Shown: piece by piece, positions 1 to 5,409 of the stretch
Layout: each line of letters begins with the position of its first letter
Position numbering within the stretch: position 1 is the stretch's first letter
From: a bacterium
Lineage (GTDB): Bacteria > UBA9089 > UBA9088 > JAGUXG01
Reading direction: 5' to 3'
DNA length: 11,656 nucleotides
Assembly (NCBI GenBank): GCA_020061965.1
Contig: JAGUXG010000070.1
Location: 1-11,656 of the forward strand
The notes under the pieces: generated by a model
Databases searched by the model: none
Told to the model about the DNA's origin: nothing
The model's input: the letters and a program-made list of their open reading frames with translations, nothing else
Position numbers and translations under genes: made by a program

Positions 1-1
1 A

Positions 2-28
2 TACCATCTATCCAATTCTACCATCTAT
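2..28. repeat. Short direct repeat TACCATCTAT x2
   Basis: The 10-base word TACCATCTAT occurs at 2-11 and again at 19-28, separated by 7 bases. It lies beyond the 3' end of argF in noncoding sequence. It resembles the other short intergenic repeats of this window in style, but two copies of an AT-rich word are weak evidence. Confidence 0.35.
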
Positions 29-43
29 TAGCTTTAATTTCGT

Positions 44-71
44 CCAGTTATTTTTGAAAAATTAGAACTGG
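44..71 (-). terminator. Possible hairpin after argF
   Basis: Just past the argF stop codon, read on the minus strand, CCAGTT pairs with AACTGG as a 6-bp outer stem. After a 3-base bulge, ATTTTT faces AAAAAT as an AT-only inner stem. The position suits a transcription terminator for argF. No run of T follows on the minus strand, so it is at best a weak or Rho-assisted site. Confidence 0.25.
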
Positions 72-73
72 AT

Positions 74-985
74 TCATGTCAACAGATAAACTAATATTCC
101 TCTTTGTGTAACAAGCCTATTCTCTGCCTGAGCAAAGACAATGGAGTTTGGACCTTCAATTACAGAATCTGTTATCTCCTCTCCCCTGTGTGCAGGAAGG
201 CAGTGCATAATTAGACAATCTTTCTTGGCTAAAGAGAGGAGTTTTTCATTTATCTGAAAATCAGAAAAGACCCTTAGTCTCTCCTCTTTCTCTCTCTCTT
301 GTCCCATGCTTGTCCAGACATCTGTGTAAAGGAGATCAGCAGATCTAGCTGCTTCCTCTGGGTCACTTGTAACCTTTATCAGGACACCACTTGCTTTGGC
401 ATAGCCTTCTGCCTTATCTAAAACCTCCTTTCTTGGATAATACCCATTAGGAGAGGCAACAGTGATATTCACGCCCATCATAGAGCAGGCAAGTATAAGT
501 GATGAAGCCACATTATTGCTTCCATCGCCAATAAAAGAGAGAGAAATATCCATAAGCTCACCCTTTTTCTTCCAGATAGTGTATAGGTCAGAGAGTGCCT
601 GACAGGGGTGACTGTCATCTGAAAGTCCATTGATGACAGGAATAGTAGCATATTGTGCCAGTTCAATCAATTTCTGATGAGAAAATACTCGAGCAATGAT
701 GCAGTCAACATAACAGGAGAGGACTCTGGCCACATCCTTTACTTCTTCTCGGCTGCCAAGCCCTATCTCTAAGTCGCTCAAGAACAAGCAGGAACCACCT
801 AATTGATTGATTGCCACCTCAAAGGAGACCTTTGTTCTTAGTGATGGCTTCTCAAAGAAAAGAAGGATATTCTTATTCTGCAAAGGTTTTTGATCATACC
901 TTTCCATAAGTTCATCAGAGAGCTTGAATATCCTCCAGATTGAGGCTGGTTCAAGACAAGATACACAGAGTAAGTCTTTTTTCAT
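74..985 (-). CDS. argF: Ornithine carbamoyltransferase
   Basis: Cytoplasmic enzyme of arginine biosynthesis: it joins carbamoyl phosphate to ornithine to make citrulline. The 303-residue length is typical. The carbamoyl-phosphate loop reads PSLRTK (residues 47-52), the family's SLRT variant of STRT, followed by VSFE. HPCQALSD (126-133) is the second phosphate-site motif. DVWTSMGQE (222-230) carries the SMG loop that separates ornithine from aspartate carbamoyltransferases, and HCLPAHRGEE (261-270) holds the catalytic cysteine. The N-terminus (MKKDLLCVS) fits the family start. No good ribosome-binding site precedes the ATG; the 20 bases upstream include a heptamer repeat. The small four-cysteine gene lies 20 bases upstream on the same strand, so the two are probably co-transcribed. 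No other arginine gene is in view. Confidence 0.96.
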   Translation of the reverse strand: MKKDLLCVSCLEPASIWRIFKLSDELMERYDQKPLQNKNILLFFEKPSLRTKVSFEVAINQLGGSCLFLSDLEIGLGSREEVKDVARVLSCYVDCIIARVFSHQKLIELAQYATIPVINGLSDDSHPCQALSDLYTIWKKKGELMDISLSFIGDGSNNVASSLILACSMMGVNITVASPNGYYPRKEVLDKAEGYAKASGVLIKVTSDPEEAARSADLLYTDVWTSMGQEREKEERLRVFSDFQINEKLLSLAKKDCLIMHCLPAHRGEEITDSVIEGPNSIVFAQAENRLVTQRGILVYLLT

Positions 986-986
986 C

Positions 987-1000
987 TAACCAATTACCAA
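987..1000. repeat. Two heptamers of TTGGTWA type
   Basis: Read on the minus strand this is TTGGTAA followed by TTGGTTA, two 7-base units side by side, ending one base before the argF start codon. It fits the 7-base periodicity of the repeats at 3464, 3851 and 5382, although the words differ. Confidence 0.45.
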
Positions 1001-1005
1001 ACTCT

Positions 1006-1161
1006 TTATCTTTTTTTGTAATTACGACACTTTTGGACATTTGGTCTTTGCGGATTATCACAAGCACTACGCCAGTCCAACATACAGCTATCACAGAGAA
1101 ATGTAGCCTCCTTTCTGAATAACACTTTTATGGCATTAACAATCTTATCTATAAATCCCAC
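1006..1161 (-). CDS. Small four-cysteine protein, 51 residues
   Basis: A short GTG-started frame encodes 51 residues, too short for most gene finders. Residues 1-20 form a basic amphipathic stretch (GFIDKIVNAIKVLFRK). Then come CDSC (Cys23, Cys26), Cys34 and Cys45 in the context CDNPQRPN and KCRNY, ending KKR. Four cysteines spaced CxxC-x7-C-x10-C suggest a small metal-binding (zinc or iron-sulfur) knuckle. From memory, similar short proteins with CDxC, C-x-x-P-x-RPN and CxxY occur as uncharacterised families in candidate-phylum and thermophile genomes; function unknown. An in-frame stop lies 12 bases upstream of the GTG, so the start cannot lie further out. No Shine-Dalgarno sequence is present, and a promoter-like -10 abuts the start. 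argF follows 20 bases later. Opposite-strand frames here lack any recognisable motif. Confidence 0.72.
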   Translation of the reverse strand: MGFIDKIVNAIKVLFRKEATFLCDSCMLDWRSACDNPQRPNVQKCRNYKKR

Positions 1162-1167
1162 AGTATT

Positions 1168-1197
1168 ATATTATTGAAATTATTGTTCTTTCGTCAA
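1168..1197 (-). promoter_or_regulatory. Promoter candidate for the Cys4 gene and argF
   Basis: On the minus strand TTGACG (1192-1197) precedes TAATAT (1168-1173) by 18 bases. A perfect TATAAT (1165-1170) overlaps it but would give a 21-base spacer. With the first pairing, transcription would start at about 1161, the first base of the GTG codon, giving a leaderless message. This is a pattern match only. Confidence 0.4.
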
Positions 1198-1205
1198 CAA
1201 AAGAT

Positions 1206-2066
1206 TTACAAAAATTCTTTGAGAGAAAATTTATCTGTTGCGCCTCTTTCAAACTTTTTTAGCCTACTTTCAGAGATAAACTGGTGCGGCAGGTGAGGCA
1301 AAGGGATCAGAAAGAGATGCTGTGGTGCAGAGGGAAGACCAGAAAGCCCAATCACAATAAATACCGGAATTTTCTCTTTCTTCCAAAATCTATTGTAGTT
1401 ATGTATCTTATACCTTGGCGCCCAAAGAAGTCCATACTCTTCTTTCCCTTTCCAGAGGTTTGATCTGAACTTGCATTCAATGGCAAATAGCCTGTTCTCC
1501 TTTTTGTGTCTCATCACAAAGTCAGGTTCTGAGTCCTGTTCAACCTTTCTGCCTAACTTTCTTGATAGATCGCCTGCTGTCTTGGAAATGGCCCATTCAT
1601 TCTCTGAAAAGAGGTTTTGGACATATCCTTCAAAATTTGCACCCATCTCATAAGCTACATCCCTTCCTGCTTTATATCTTCTGTATAATGACCAGCCCAG
1701 AGCAACAATAAGAATAATTCCGATAGCTATCTCATTTAGTCTCTTAACTTTAGTTATATCCTCTGGCTCTGCCTTTATCTCCATACCAAACCCATTCCCT
1801 GCCTTGTGAAAAATGCCCTTCACTATTATCCTATCTCCATCTTTGAAAGGAAGGTGGGTGTAACTGAAGATGTTGATAGCTCCATCATCTAAGGAGAATG
1901 TGGTGTATTTGCTACCCTTTTTGGATACCAGAAACCTTACATCTTTTATCCTGCCTGTTACAGTCACCCATTTTCTATCATAAAGAGTTGGGTCTTTCTC
2001 TATCTCCTTCAGAGGTGATGAAAAGGCTATCTGGGAGATGACAATCATTAAGAGTATCTTTTTCAT
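1206..2066 (-). CDS. Membrane-anchored OB-fold / PD-(D/E)xK nuclease-like protein
   Basis: 286 residues, in three parts. Residues 1-17 form a signal peptide or first membrane anchor (KKILLMIVISQIAFSS). Residues 25-105 look like an OB-fold: WVTVTGRI, KKGSKYTTFSLDDG and GDRIIVKGIF are the usual strands. A membrane helix at about 112-129 (IAIGIILIVALGWSLY) is followed by RRYK, which by the positive-inside rule places the rest in the cytoplasm. Residues 140-255 resemble a PD-(D/E)xK nuclease fold: Glu146 in the first helix, Pro181-Asp182, then Glu197-Cys198-Lys199 (AIECKF) on the next strand, and a later basic helix (YKIHNYNRF). The OB-fold would therefore be extracytoplasmic and the nuclease-like part cytoplasmic. 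A perfect TATAAT sits 9 bases before the ATG. It is divergent from pilT. I know no named family with this order; the substrate is unknown. Confidence 0.85.
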   Translation of the reverse strand: MKKILLMIVISQIAFSSPLKEIEKDPTLYDRKWVTVTGRIKDVRFLVSKKGSKYTTFSLDDGAINIFSYTHLPFKDGDRIIVKGIFHKAGNGFGMEIKAEPEDITKVKRLNEIAIGIILIVALGWSLYRRYKAGRDVAYEMGANFEGYVQNLFSENEWAISKTAGDLSRKLGRKVEQDSEPDFVMRHKKENRLFAIECKFRSNLWKGKEEYGLLWAPRYKIHNYNRFWKKEKIPVFIVIGLSGLPSAPQHLFLIPLPHLPHQFISESRLKKFERGATDKFSLKEFL

Positions 2067-2075
2067 TTTGTAGCT

Positions 2076-2081
2076 ATTATA
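2076..2081 (-). promoter_or_regulatory. -10 element for the OB-fold/nuclease gene
   Basis: A perfect TATAAT on the minus strand ends 9 bases before the ATG at 2066. The matching -35 (CTGGAA, 2099-2104, 17-base spacer) agrees at only 3 of 6 positions. Initiation about 7 bases downstream would leave a leader of only 2-3 bases, and no ribosome-binding site is present. Confidence 0.4.
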
Positions 2082-2126
2082 GCTTACTATTTGTTACGTT
2101 CCAGATAAGTATAACCCACAAAAAAC

Positions 2127-2146
2127 CTAAATTCAACGAAATTTAG
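2127..2146. promoter_or_regulatory. Inverted repeat CTAAATT-N6-AATTTAG
   Basis: A perfect 7-bp inverted repeat with a 6-base centre lies between the divergent OB-fold/nuclease gene and pilT, about 30 bases upstream of the pilT -35. This could be an operator. It is AT-only apart from its ends, so chance is a real alternative. Confidence 0.25.
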
Positions 2147-2176
2147 ATGCTGTTACACCAAAACAAAAAATGATTC

Positions 2177-2205
2177 TGGACAAGATATAGTAAAAGAATT
2201 ATACT
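2177..2205 (+). promoter_or_regulatory. Sigma-70 type promoter for pilT
   Basis: TGGACA (2177-2182, 5 of 6 to TTGACA) and TATACT (2200-2205, 5 of 6 to TATAAT) are separated by exactly 17 bases. Transcription would begin near 2212, about 25 bases before the pilT ATG. Confidence 0.6.
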
Positions 2206-2236
2206 TCATTAAACTAATGGTTTATTAAACAACAAT

Positions 2237-3463
2237 ATGGCTCAGGAGACTATAGAAGGAATACTCTATGAAATGGTGGAGGCAAAAGCCTCTGACTTGT
2301 ATATCAAAGCTGGGTCCCCGGCTATGGTAAGATTAGGAGGTAAGCTCACAAAGATTCCAAGCGAAAGGTGGAAGGAGAGGATCCTTTTACCAGTTGAGAC
2401 AGAGAGACTTGCCTACTCGGTGATGAGTGAAAGACAGAGAAAAAAGTTTGAAGAGGATATGGGCATAGATTTGGCTTATTCTGCCTCAGGTCTTGGTAGG
2501 TTCAGGGTCAATATATATCGCCAGAGGAATTCTGTGGCTATGGCTATTCGTCTTGTTCCGTTCAATATCCCTCCCTTTGAAACCCTCAATCTTCCCCCAG
2601 TAATTACGGATATTGCTGACACAGAAAGGGGAATAGTCCTGACAACAGGCGTCACAGGTTCTGGAAAATCAACAACATTGGCCTCAATGTTAGACTATAT
2701 AAACAAGACAAAGAGAAAGAATATTATCACCATTGAAGACCCTATTGAGTTTCTCTTCAAAGACAACCAGTCTATCGTCAGTCAAAGGGAGGTTGAGATG
2801 GATGCCCCTTCCTTTGCTGCTGCCTTGAGGCATGTGGTCAGGCAGAACCCTGATGTAATTATGGTTGGTGAGATACGAGACCTTCCTTCTTTAGAGGCAG
2901 CTATGTCTGCGGCAGAGACTGGGCATTTTGTTCTTACCACAATGCACACCATAGATACTAGCCAAACGATTGAAAGAATCATAAACTTTTATCCTCCTCA
3001 CCAACACGGACATATTCGGCTACAATTGGCTATGTGCTTAAAGGCAATAGTCTCACTCAGATTGGTTCCCAGATGTGATGTAGAGGTGGGAAGGGTTCCT
3101 GGTTGCGAAATTTTAGTGGTTACGCCACTGATAAAGAAGCTTATTGAGGAAAATAAGCTCTCTCAGATCTCAGCGGCTATTGCTGGAGGTGGATTCTATG
3201 GCATGCAATCTTTTAATCAATCTTTAGTCAGTCTCTATCAAAGACAAATGATAACCTATGAGGAGGCACTCAATGCCACAACAAATCCAGAAGAGTTTAA
3301 GTTGAATGTGAGAGGGATATACTCAAGCAAGGATGCAGCAATGGCAGACTATATTCCCAAAGAAGAGGAAGAAGAAAAAGAAGAGCAAAATAATATAGAA
3401 AAGCAGATTTCAGAAAGGAAGATGGCGCATTCTGGGATTCTCAGGGGAGGAAATCAGTATTAA
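2237..3463 (+). CDS. pilT: PilT-type pilus retraction ATPase
   Basis: Hexameric ATPase at the inner face of the type IV pilus machine; it drives pilus retraction and twitching. Residues 1-105 match the N-terminal PAS-like domain (MVEAKASDLYIKAG). Walker A is GVTGSGKST (138-146), the Asp box is IITIEDPIEF (163-172), Walker B is VIMVGEIRD (207-215) and the His box spans His230-His237 (HFVLTTMH). The C-terminal PilT signature region GMQSFNQSL...ITYEEAL...PEEFKL is present. The absence of GspE/PilB N-terminal and zinc-binding parts argues for PilT over PilB. At 408 residues it exceeds the usual length of about 350-370 because of a charged tail (residues about 366-408) with an acidic run at 376-383. 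No clear Shine-Dalgarno sequence precedes the ATG. No other pilus gene is adjacent. Confidence 0.94.
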   Translation: MAQETIEGILYEMVEAKASDLYIKAGSPAMVRLGGKLTKIPSERWKERILLPVETERLAYSVMSERQRKKFEEDMGIDLAYSASGLGRFRVNIYRQRNSVAMAIRLVPFNIPPFETLNLPPVITDIADTERGIVLTTGVTGSGKSTTLASMLDYINKTKRKNIITIEDPIEFLFKDNQSIVSQREVEMDAPSFAAALRHVVRQNPDVIMVGEIRDLPSLEAAMSAAETGHFVLTTMHTIDTSQTIERIINFYPPHQHGHIRLQLAMCLKAIVSLRLVPRCDVEVGRVPGCEILVVTPLIKKLIEENKLSQISAAIAGGGFYGMQSFNQSLVSLYQRQMITYEEALNATTNPEEFKLNVRGIYSSKDAAMADYIPKEEEEEKEEQNNIEKQISERKMAHSGILRGGNQY

Positions 3464-3484
3464 GTGAAAAGTGAAAAGTAAGAT
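3464..3484. repeat. Heptamer repeat GTGAAAA
   Basis: GTGAAAA occurs twice in tandem (3464-3470 and 3471-3477), followed by the degenerate unit GTAAGAT. It starts at the base after the pilT stop codon. It shares a 7-base period with the repeats at 987, 3851 and 5382. Confidence 0.55.
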
Positions 3485-3508
3485 TAAAAAGGCATATAAA
3501 AATTTCAT

Positions 3509-3536
3509 TAAAGTTTATTCTAAAAAAAGCCGATAT
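3509..3536 (+). promoter_or_regulatory. Sigma-28 (FliA/SigD) promoter of flgM
   Basis: TAAAGTTT (3509-3516) is 8 of 8 to the enteric FliA -35, and GCCGATAT (3529-3536) is 7 of 8 to the FliA -10. The spacer is 12 bases (11 is usual). Read as the Bacillus SigD form it is TAAA-N16-GCCGATAT, an exact fit. The start would be near 3543, directly before the Shine-Dalgarno sequence. A perfect TATAAT (3536-3541) overlaps the end but lacks a good -35. A sigma-28 promoter before an anti-sigma-28 gene is the classic FlgM feedback loop. Confidence 0.75.
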
Positions 3537-3543
3537 ATAATGT

Positions 3544-3551
3544 AGGAGGGG
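3544..3551 (+). promoter_or_regulatory. Strong Shine-Dalgarno of flgM
   Basis: AGGAGGGG lies 7 bases before the ATG at 3559. It is one of only two strong ribosome-binding sites in the window; the other is at lptG. It fixes the flgM start. Confidence 0.8.
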
Positions 3552-3558
3552 AGAAGAG

Positions 3559-3834
3559 ATGGATATAAATAAGATAGGGAAGGTTATAAATATAGGAGAC
3601 ATTCAGAAGAAAGGCACAAAAGGTGCTGAAAAGTCAGTCTCACCTGAACAGGATAAGGTCTCTATCTCTGCTTTAGCAAAGGAGCTTTCTAATCGGGATA
3701 TGGCCATAAAGTTTGCGAAAGCTCTTATGTCTAACATTCCTGATATAAGGCAGGATAAGGTTGAATTGGCAAAAGCCAATCTGGCAAAAGGCTATGATGC
3801 AGAAGAGATAGCCAGGAAACTTTTAGAAATATAG
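3559..3834 (+). CDS. flgM: FlgM-like anti-sigma-28 factor
   Basis: FlgM binds and holds back the flagellar sigma factor sigma-28 (FliA) until the hook-basal body is finished, and is then exported. The 91-residue size is right for the family. The N-terminus (MDINKIGKV) and the polar linker (residues 14-30) are followed by DKVSISALAKEL (32-43), a family hallmark. The C-terminal helices read IPDIRQDKVELAKANLAKGYDAEEIARKLL; I60-P61-D62-I63-R64 and the K-V pair match the FlgM pattern around VPDIREEKV. The gene has its own sigma-28 promoter and strong ribosome-binding site, which independently supports the identification. It stands between pilT and pheS with no other flagellar gene nearby. If it does not bind FliA, it may regulate a related sigma factor. 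Confidence 0.85.
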   Translation: MDINKIGKVINIGDIQKKGTKGAEKSVSPEQDKVSISALAKELSNRDMAIKFAKALMSNIPDIRQDKVELAKANLAKGYDAEEIARKLLEI

Positions 3835-3850
3835 TCTTTATAGTAAGCGT

Positions 3851-3899
3851 TCAGGTATCAGCTATCAGTCTTTAAGGCTGACAGCTGATAGCTAATTAT
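3851..3899. repeat. Heptamer repeat folding into a 15-bp hairpin
   Basis: Seven-base units run TCAGGTA, TCAGCTA, TCAGTCT, TTAAGGC, TGACAGC, TGATAGC, TAATTAT. The later units are roughly the complement of the early ones, so 3856-3870 pairs with 3876-3890 around a TTTAA loop: 15 pairs with one A-C mismatch and one T-G wobble. It lies between flgM and pheS and ends just before the pheS GTG. No T-run follows, so it is not a standard terminator; it looks like a dispersed palindromic repeat or an RNA-level control element. Confidence 0.7.
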
Positions 3900-3900
3900 A

Positions 3901-4896
3901 GTGGATATAGAAAGCATTGAAAGAATCAAGGAATCTGCCTTACAAAAGATAGATGGAGCTAAAACAATAGAGGAGCTTGATCAGATAAGGGTTGCTTACA
4001 TTGGCAAGAAAGGCGAAATTACTTTAGTTCTCCAGTCTATCTCCTGCCTGCGTCCAGAAGAAAGACCTAAAATTGGAGCCTTAATCAATAAAGTAAAGAG
4101 GCAGATAGAAGCTGCTTTAACCCAAAAGAGTATATCTTCAATTAAAGAAGAAGAGTTTGATGAAACGGTGCCAGAGATTCCAGTAAGGCTTGGAAGGAAA
4201 CACCCAATAAATCAGGTAAAAGAGGAGATTGTAGGGATATTCTCTCAGATGGGATTTGGGATAGAGCAGGGTCCAGAGATAGAACAGACCGAATATAACT
4301 TTGACCTTCTGAATATTCCGCCAGATCATCCAGCACGGGATATGCACGACACATTCTACATCAGTGACAATCTTCTCCTGCGAACCCATACGTCACCTGT
4401 TCAGATACGGGTAATGAAGAAGAGAAAGCCACCCATTAGAATCATTGTCCCTGGCAGGGTCTATAGGCGGGATGCAGATGTATCCCATTCGCCTATGTTC
4501 CATCAGGTTGAGGGTCTTCTTGTTGATAAAAATATCAGATTCAGCGACCTGAAGGGTGTCCTGGCGTGTTTCCTCCATCAGATGTTTGGAGAAGATGTGC
4601 CAGTAAGGTTTAGGCCGAGTTACTTTCCATTCACAGAGCCATCTGCCGAGATAGACATTGGTTGTATCCTCTGTCAGTATAAGGGTTGTCGTGTCTGTAA
4701 GAATACCGGCTGGCTTGAGATATTGGGAGCTGGAATGGTTGACCCGAATGTTTTGAGAAATGTTGGTTTTGACCCAGAGGAATGGACAGGATTTGCCTTT
4801 GGGCTTGGCATAGAAAGGATTGCTATGTTAAAGTTCGGTATATCCGATATTAGAGCCTTCTTTGCCAATGACATTAGATTCCTGAGCCAATTTTAA
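3901..4896 (+). CDS. pheS: Phenylalanyl-tRNA synthetase alpha subunit
   Basis: Catalytic subunit of the class II Phe-tRNA synthetase, which works as an alpha2-beta2 tetramer charging tRNA-Phe. Residues 1-85 form the N-terminal coiled-coil arm (VAYIGKKGEITLVLQ). Motif 1 is HPINQVKEEIVGIFSQMGF (101-119). DHPARDMHDTFY (142-153) and motif 2 PGRVYRRDADVSHSPMFHQ (184-202) are intact, as are RFRPSYFPFTEPSAE and motif 3 GLGIERIAML (301-310). A zinc-knuckle insert, Cys255-x2-Cys258-x4-Cys263-x2-Cys266, lies before WLEILG; I believe many bacterial PheS proteins carry it. The 331 residues cover the whole family length. The start is GTG with no Shine-Dalgarno sequence, 10 bases after a hairpin repeat; alignment to the family supports this start. 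pheT, normally the next gene, is absent, and the 3' end overlaps the opposing Nudix gene by 23 bases. Confidence 0.96.
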   Translation: MDIESIERIKESALQKIDGAKTIEELDQIRVAYIGKKGEITLVLQSISCLRPEERPKIGALINKVKRQIEAALTQKSISSIKEEEFDETVPEIPVRLGRKHPINQVKEEIVGIFSQMGFGIEQGPEIEQTEYNFDLLNIPPDHPARDMHDTFYISDNLLLRTHTSPVQIRVMKKRKPPIRIIVPGRVYRRDADVSHSPMFHQVEGLLVDKNIRFSDLKGVLACFLHQMFGEDVPVRFRPSYFPFTEPSAEIDIGCILCQYKGCRVCKNTGWLEILGAGMVDPNVLRNVGFDPEEWTGFAFGLGIERIAMLKFGISDIRAFFANDIRFLSQF

Positions 4897-5275
4897 CAAG
4901 ATAATCATCCAATATCCTTTTGTGGTCAAAAGCCATCTCCTCTGGTAGGGAATCCTTCTGAAATATCAATAGATCTTTCGCATCATCCCCTGGCTTTGGC
5001 TCTCCATCTGCTTTGGCAATGAAGACCGTTGAAATAGTGTGTATCCTTTTATCTCTATCTGGGTCAGAGTAGGTGTGAAACTGACTGAGAAGTTTAATAT
5101 CAAGACCTGTCTCTTCCTTTGCTTCCCTTACCGCTGCATCCTCTAAACTTTCTCCATAATCAACAAAGCCACCAGGCAAAGCCCAACCAAAAGGTGGGTT
5201 CTTTCTCTTTATAAGGAGGATGCCTCCACCTATCTCAATAATAATATCAACTGTGGGATATGGGTGCTTCGTCAT
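4874..5275 (-). CDS. Nudix hydrolase, ADP-ribose pyrophosphatase-like
   Basis: Cytoplasmic pyrophosphohydrolase of 133 residues. The Nudix box G-x5-E-x7-REUxEExGU is complete at residues 36-58 (GFVDYGESL then REAKEETGL), with the metal-binding glutamates Glu51, Glu54 and Glu55. The surroundings (IKRKNPPFGWALPGGFVDYGE, FHTYSDPDRDKRIHTIS) resemble the archaeal and bacterial ADP-ribose pyrophosphatase group, so ADP-ribose is the best guess at a substrate; a nucleotide-pool role such as oxidised dNTP hydrolysis is the alternative. The start ATG lacks an evident ribosome-binding site. It converges on pheS with a 23-base overlap of coding ends, so no terminator can sit between them. Confidence 0.9.
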   Translation of the reverse strand: MTKHPYPTVDIIIEIGGGILLIKRKNPPFGWALPGGFVDYGESLEDAAVREAKEETGLDIKLLSQFHTYSDPDRDKRIHTISTVFIAKADGEPKPGDDAKDLLIFQKDSLPEEMAFDHKRILDDYLVKIGSGI

Positions 5276-5381
5276 TAAAACTTGGAAGATAGACAGACAT
5301 AATGGGACAACCCAAGCTCTCCATATAGTTTTTCGCTTCGCCCAGGAGTCTATAGATTAAAAAGATAGATTTTCTTGCTAT

Positions 5382-5409
5382 GGACTATCGACCGTCGACT
5401 GTGGACTAT
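5382..5409. repeat. Heptamer repeat SGACYRT x4
   Basis: Four 7-base units stand in tandem: GGACTAT, CGACCGT, CGACTGT, GGACTAT. The last unit contains the stop codon (5406-5408, minus strand) of the secreted-protein gene, so the array reaches into the coding frame. The period equals that of the repeats at 3464 and 3851, although the word differs. Confidence 0.65.

Noticed and set aside
1107..1113. Perfect Shine-Dalgarno (AAGGAGG on the minus strand) inside the Cys4 gene
   Set aside because: No start codon follows at 5-12 bases; the next in-frame ATG is 23 bases away and would delete the first CxxC. It encodes residues R-K-E-A.
940..1122. Plus-strand frame of 60 residues across the argF start
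   Set aside because: It runs antisense to argF and to the 51-residue Cys4 gene, has no domain or ribosome-binding site, and the opposite strand explains the region better.
3464..3484. Tandem repeats as a CRISPR remnant
   Set aside because: Units are 7 bases with no spacers of CRISPR size and no cas genes nearby; short tandem heptamers are a different class.
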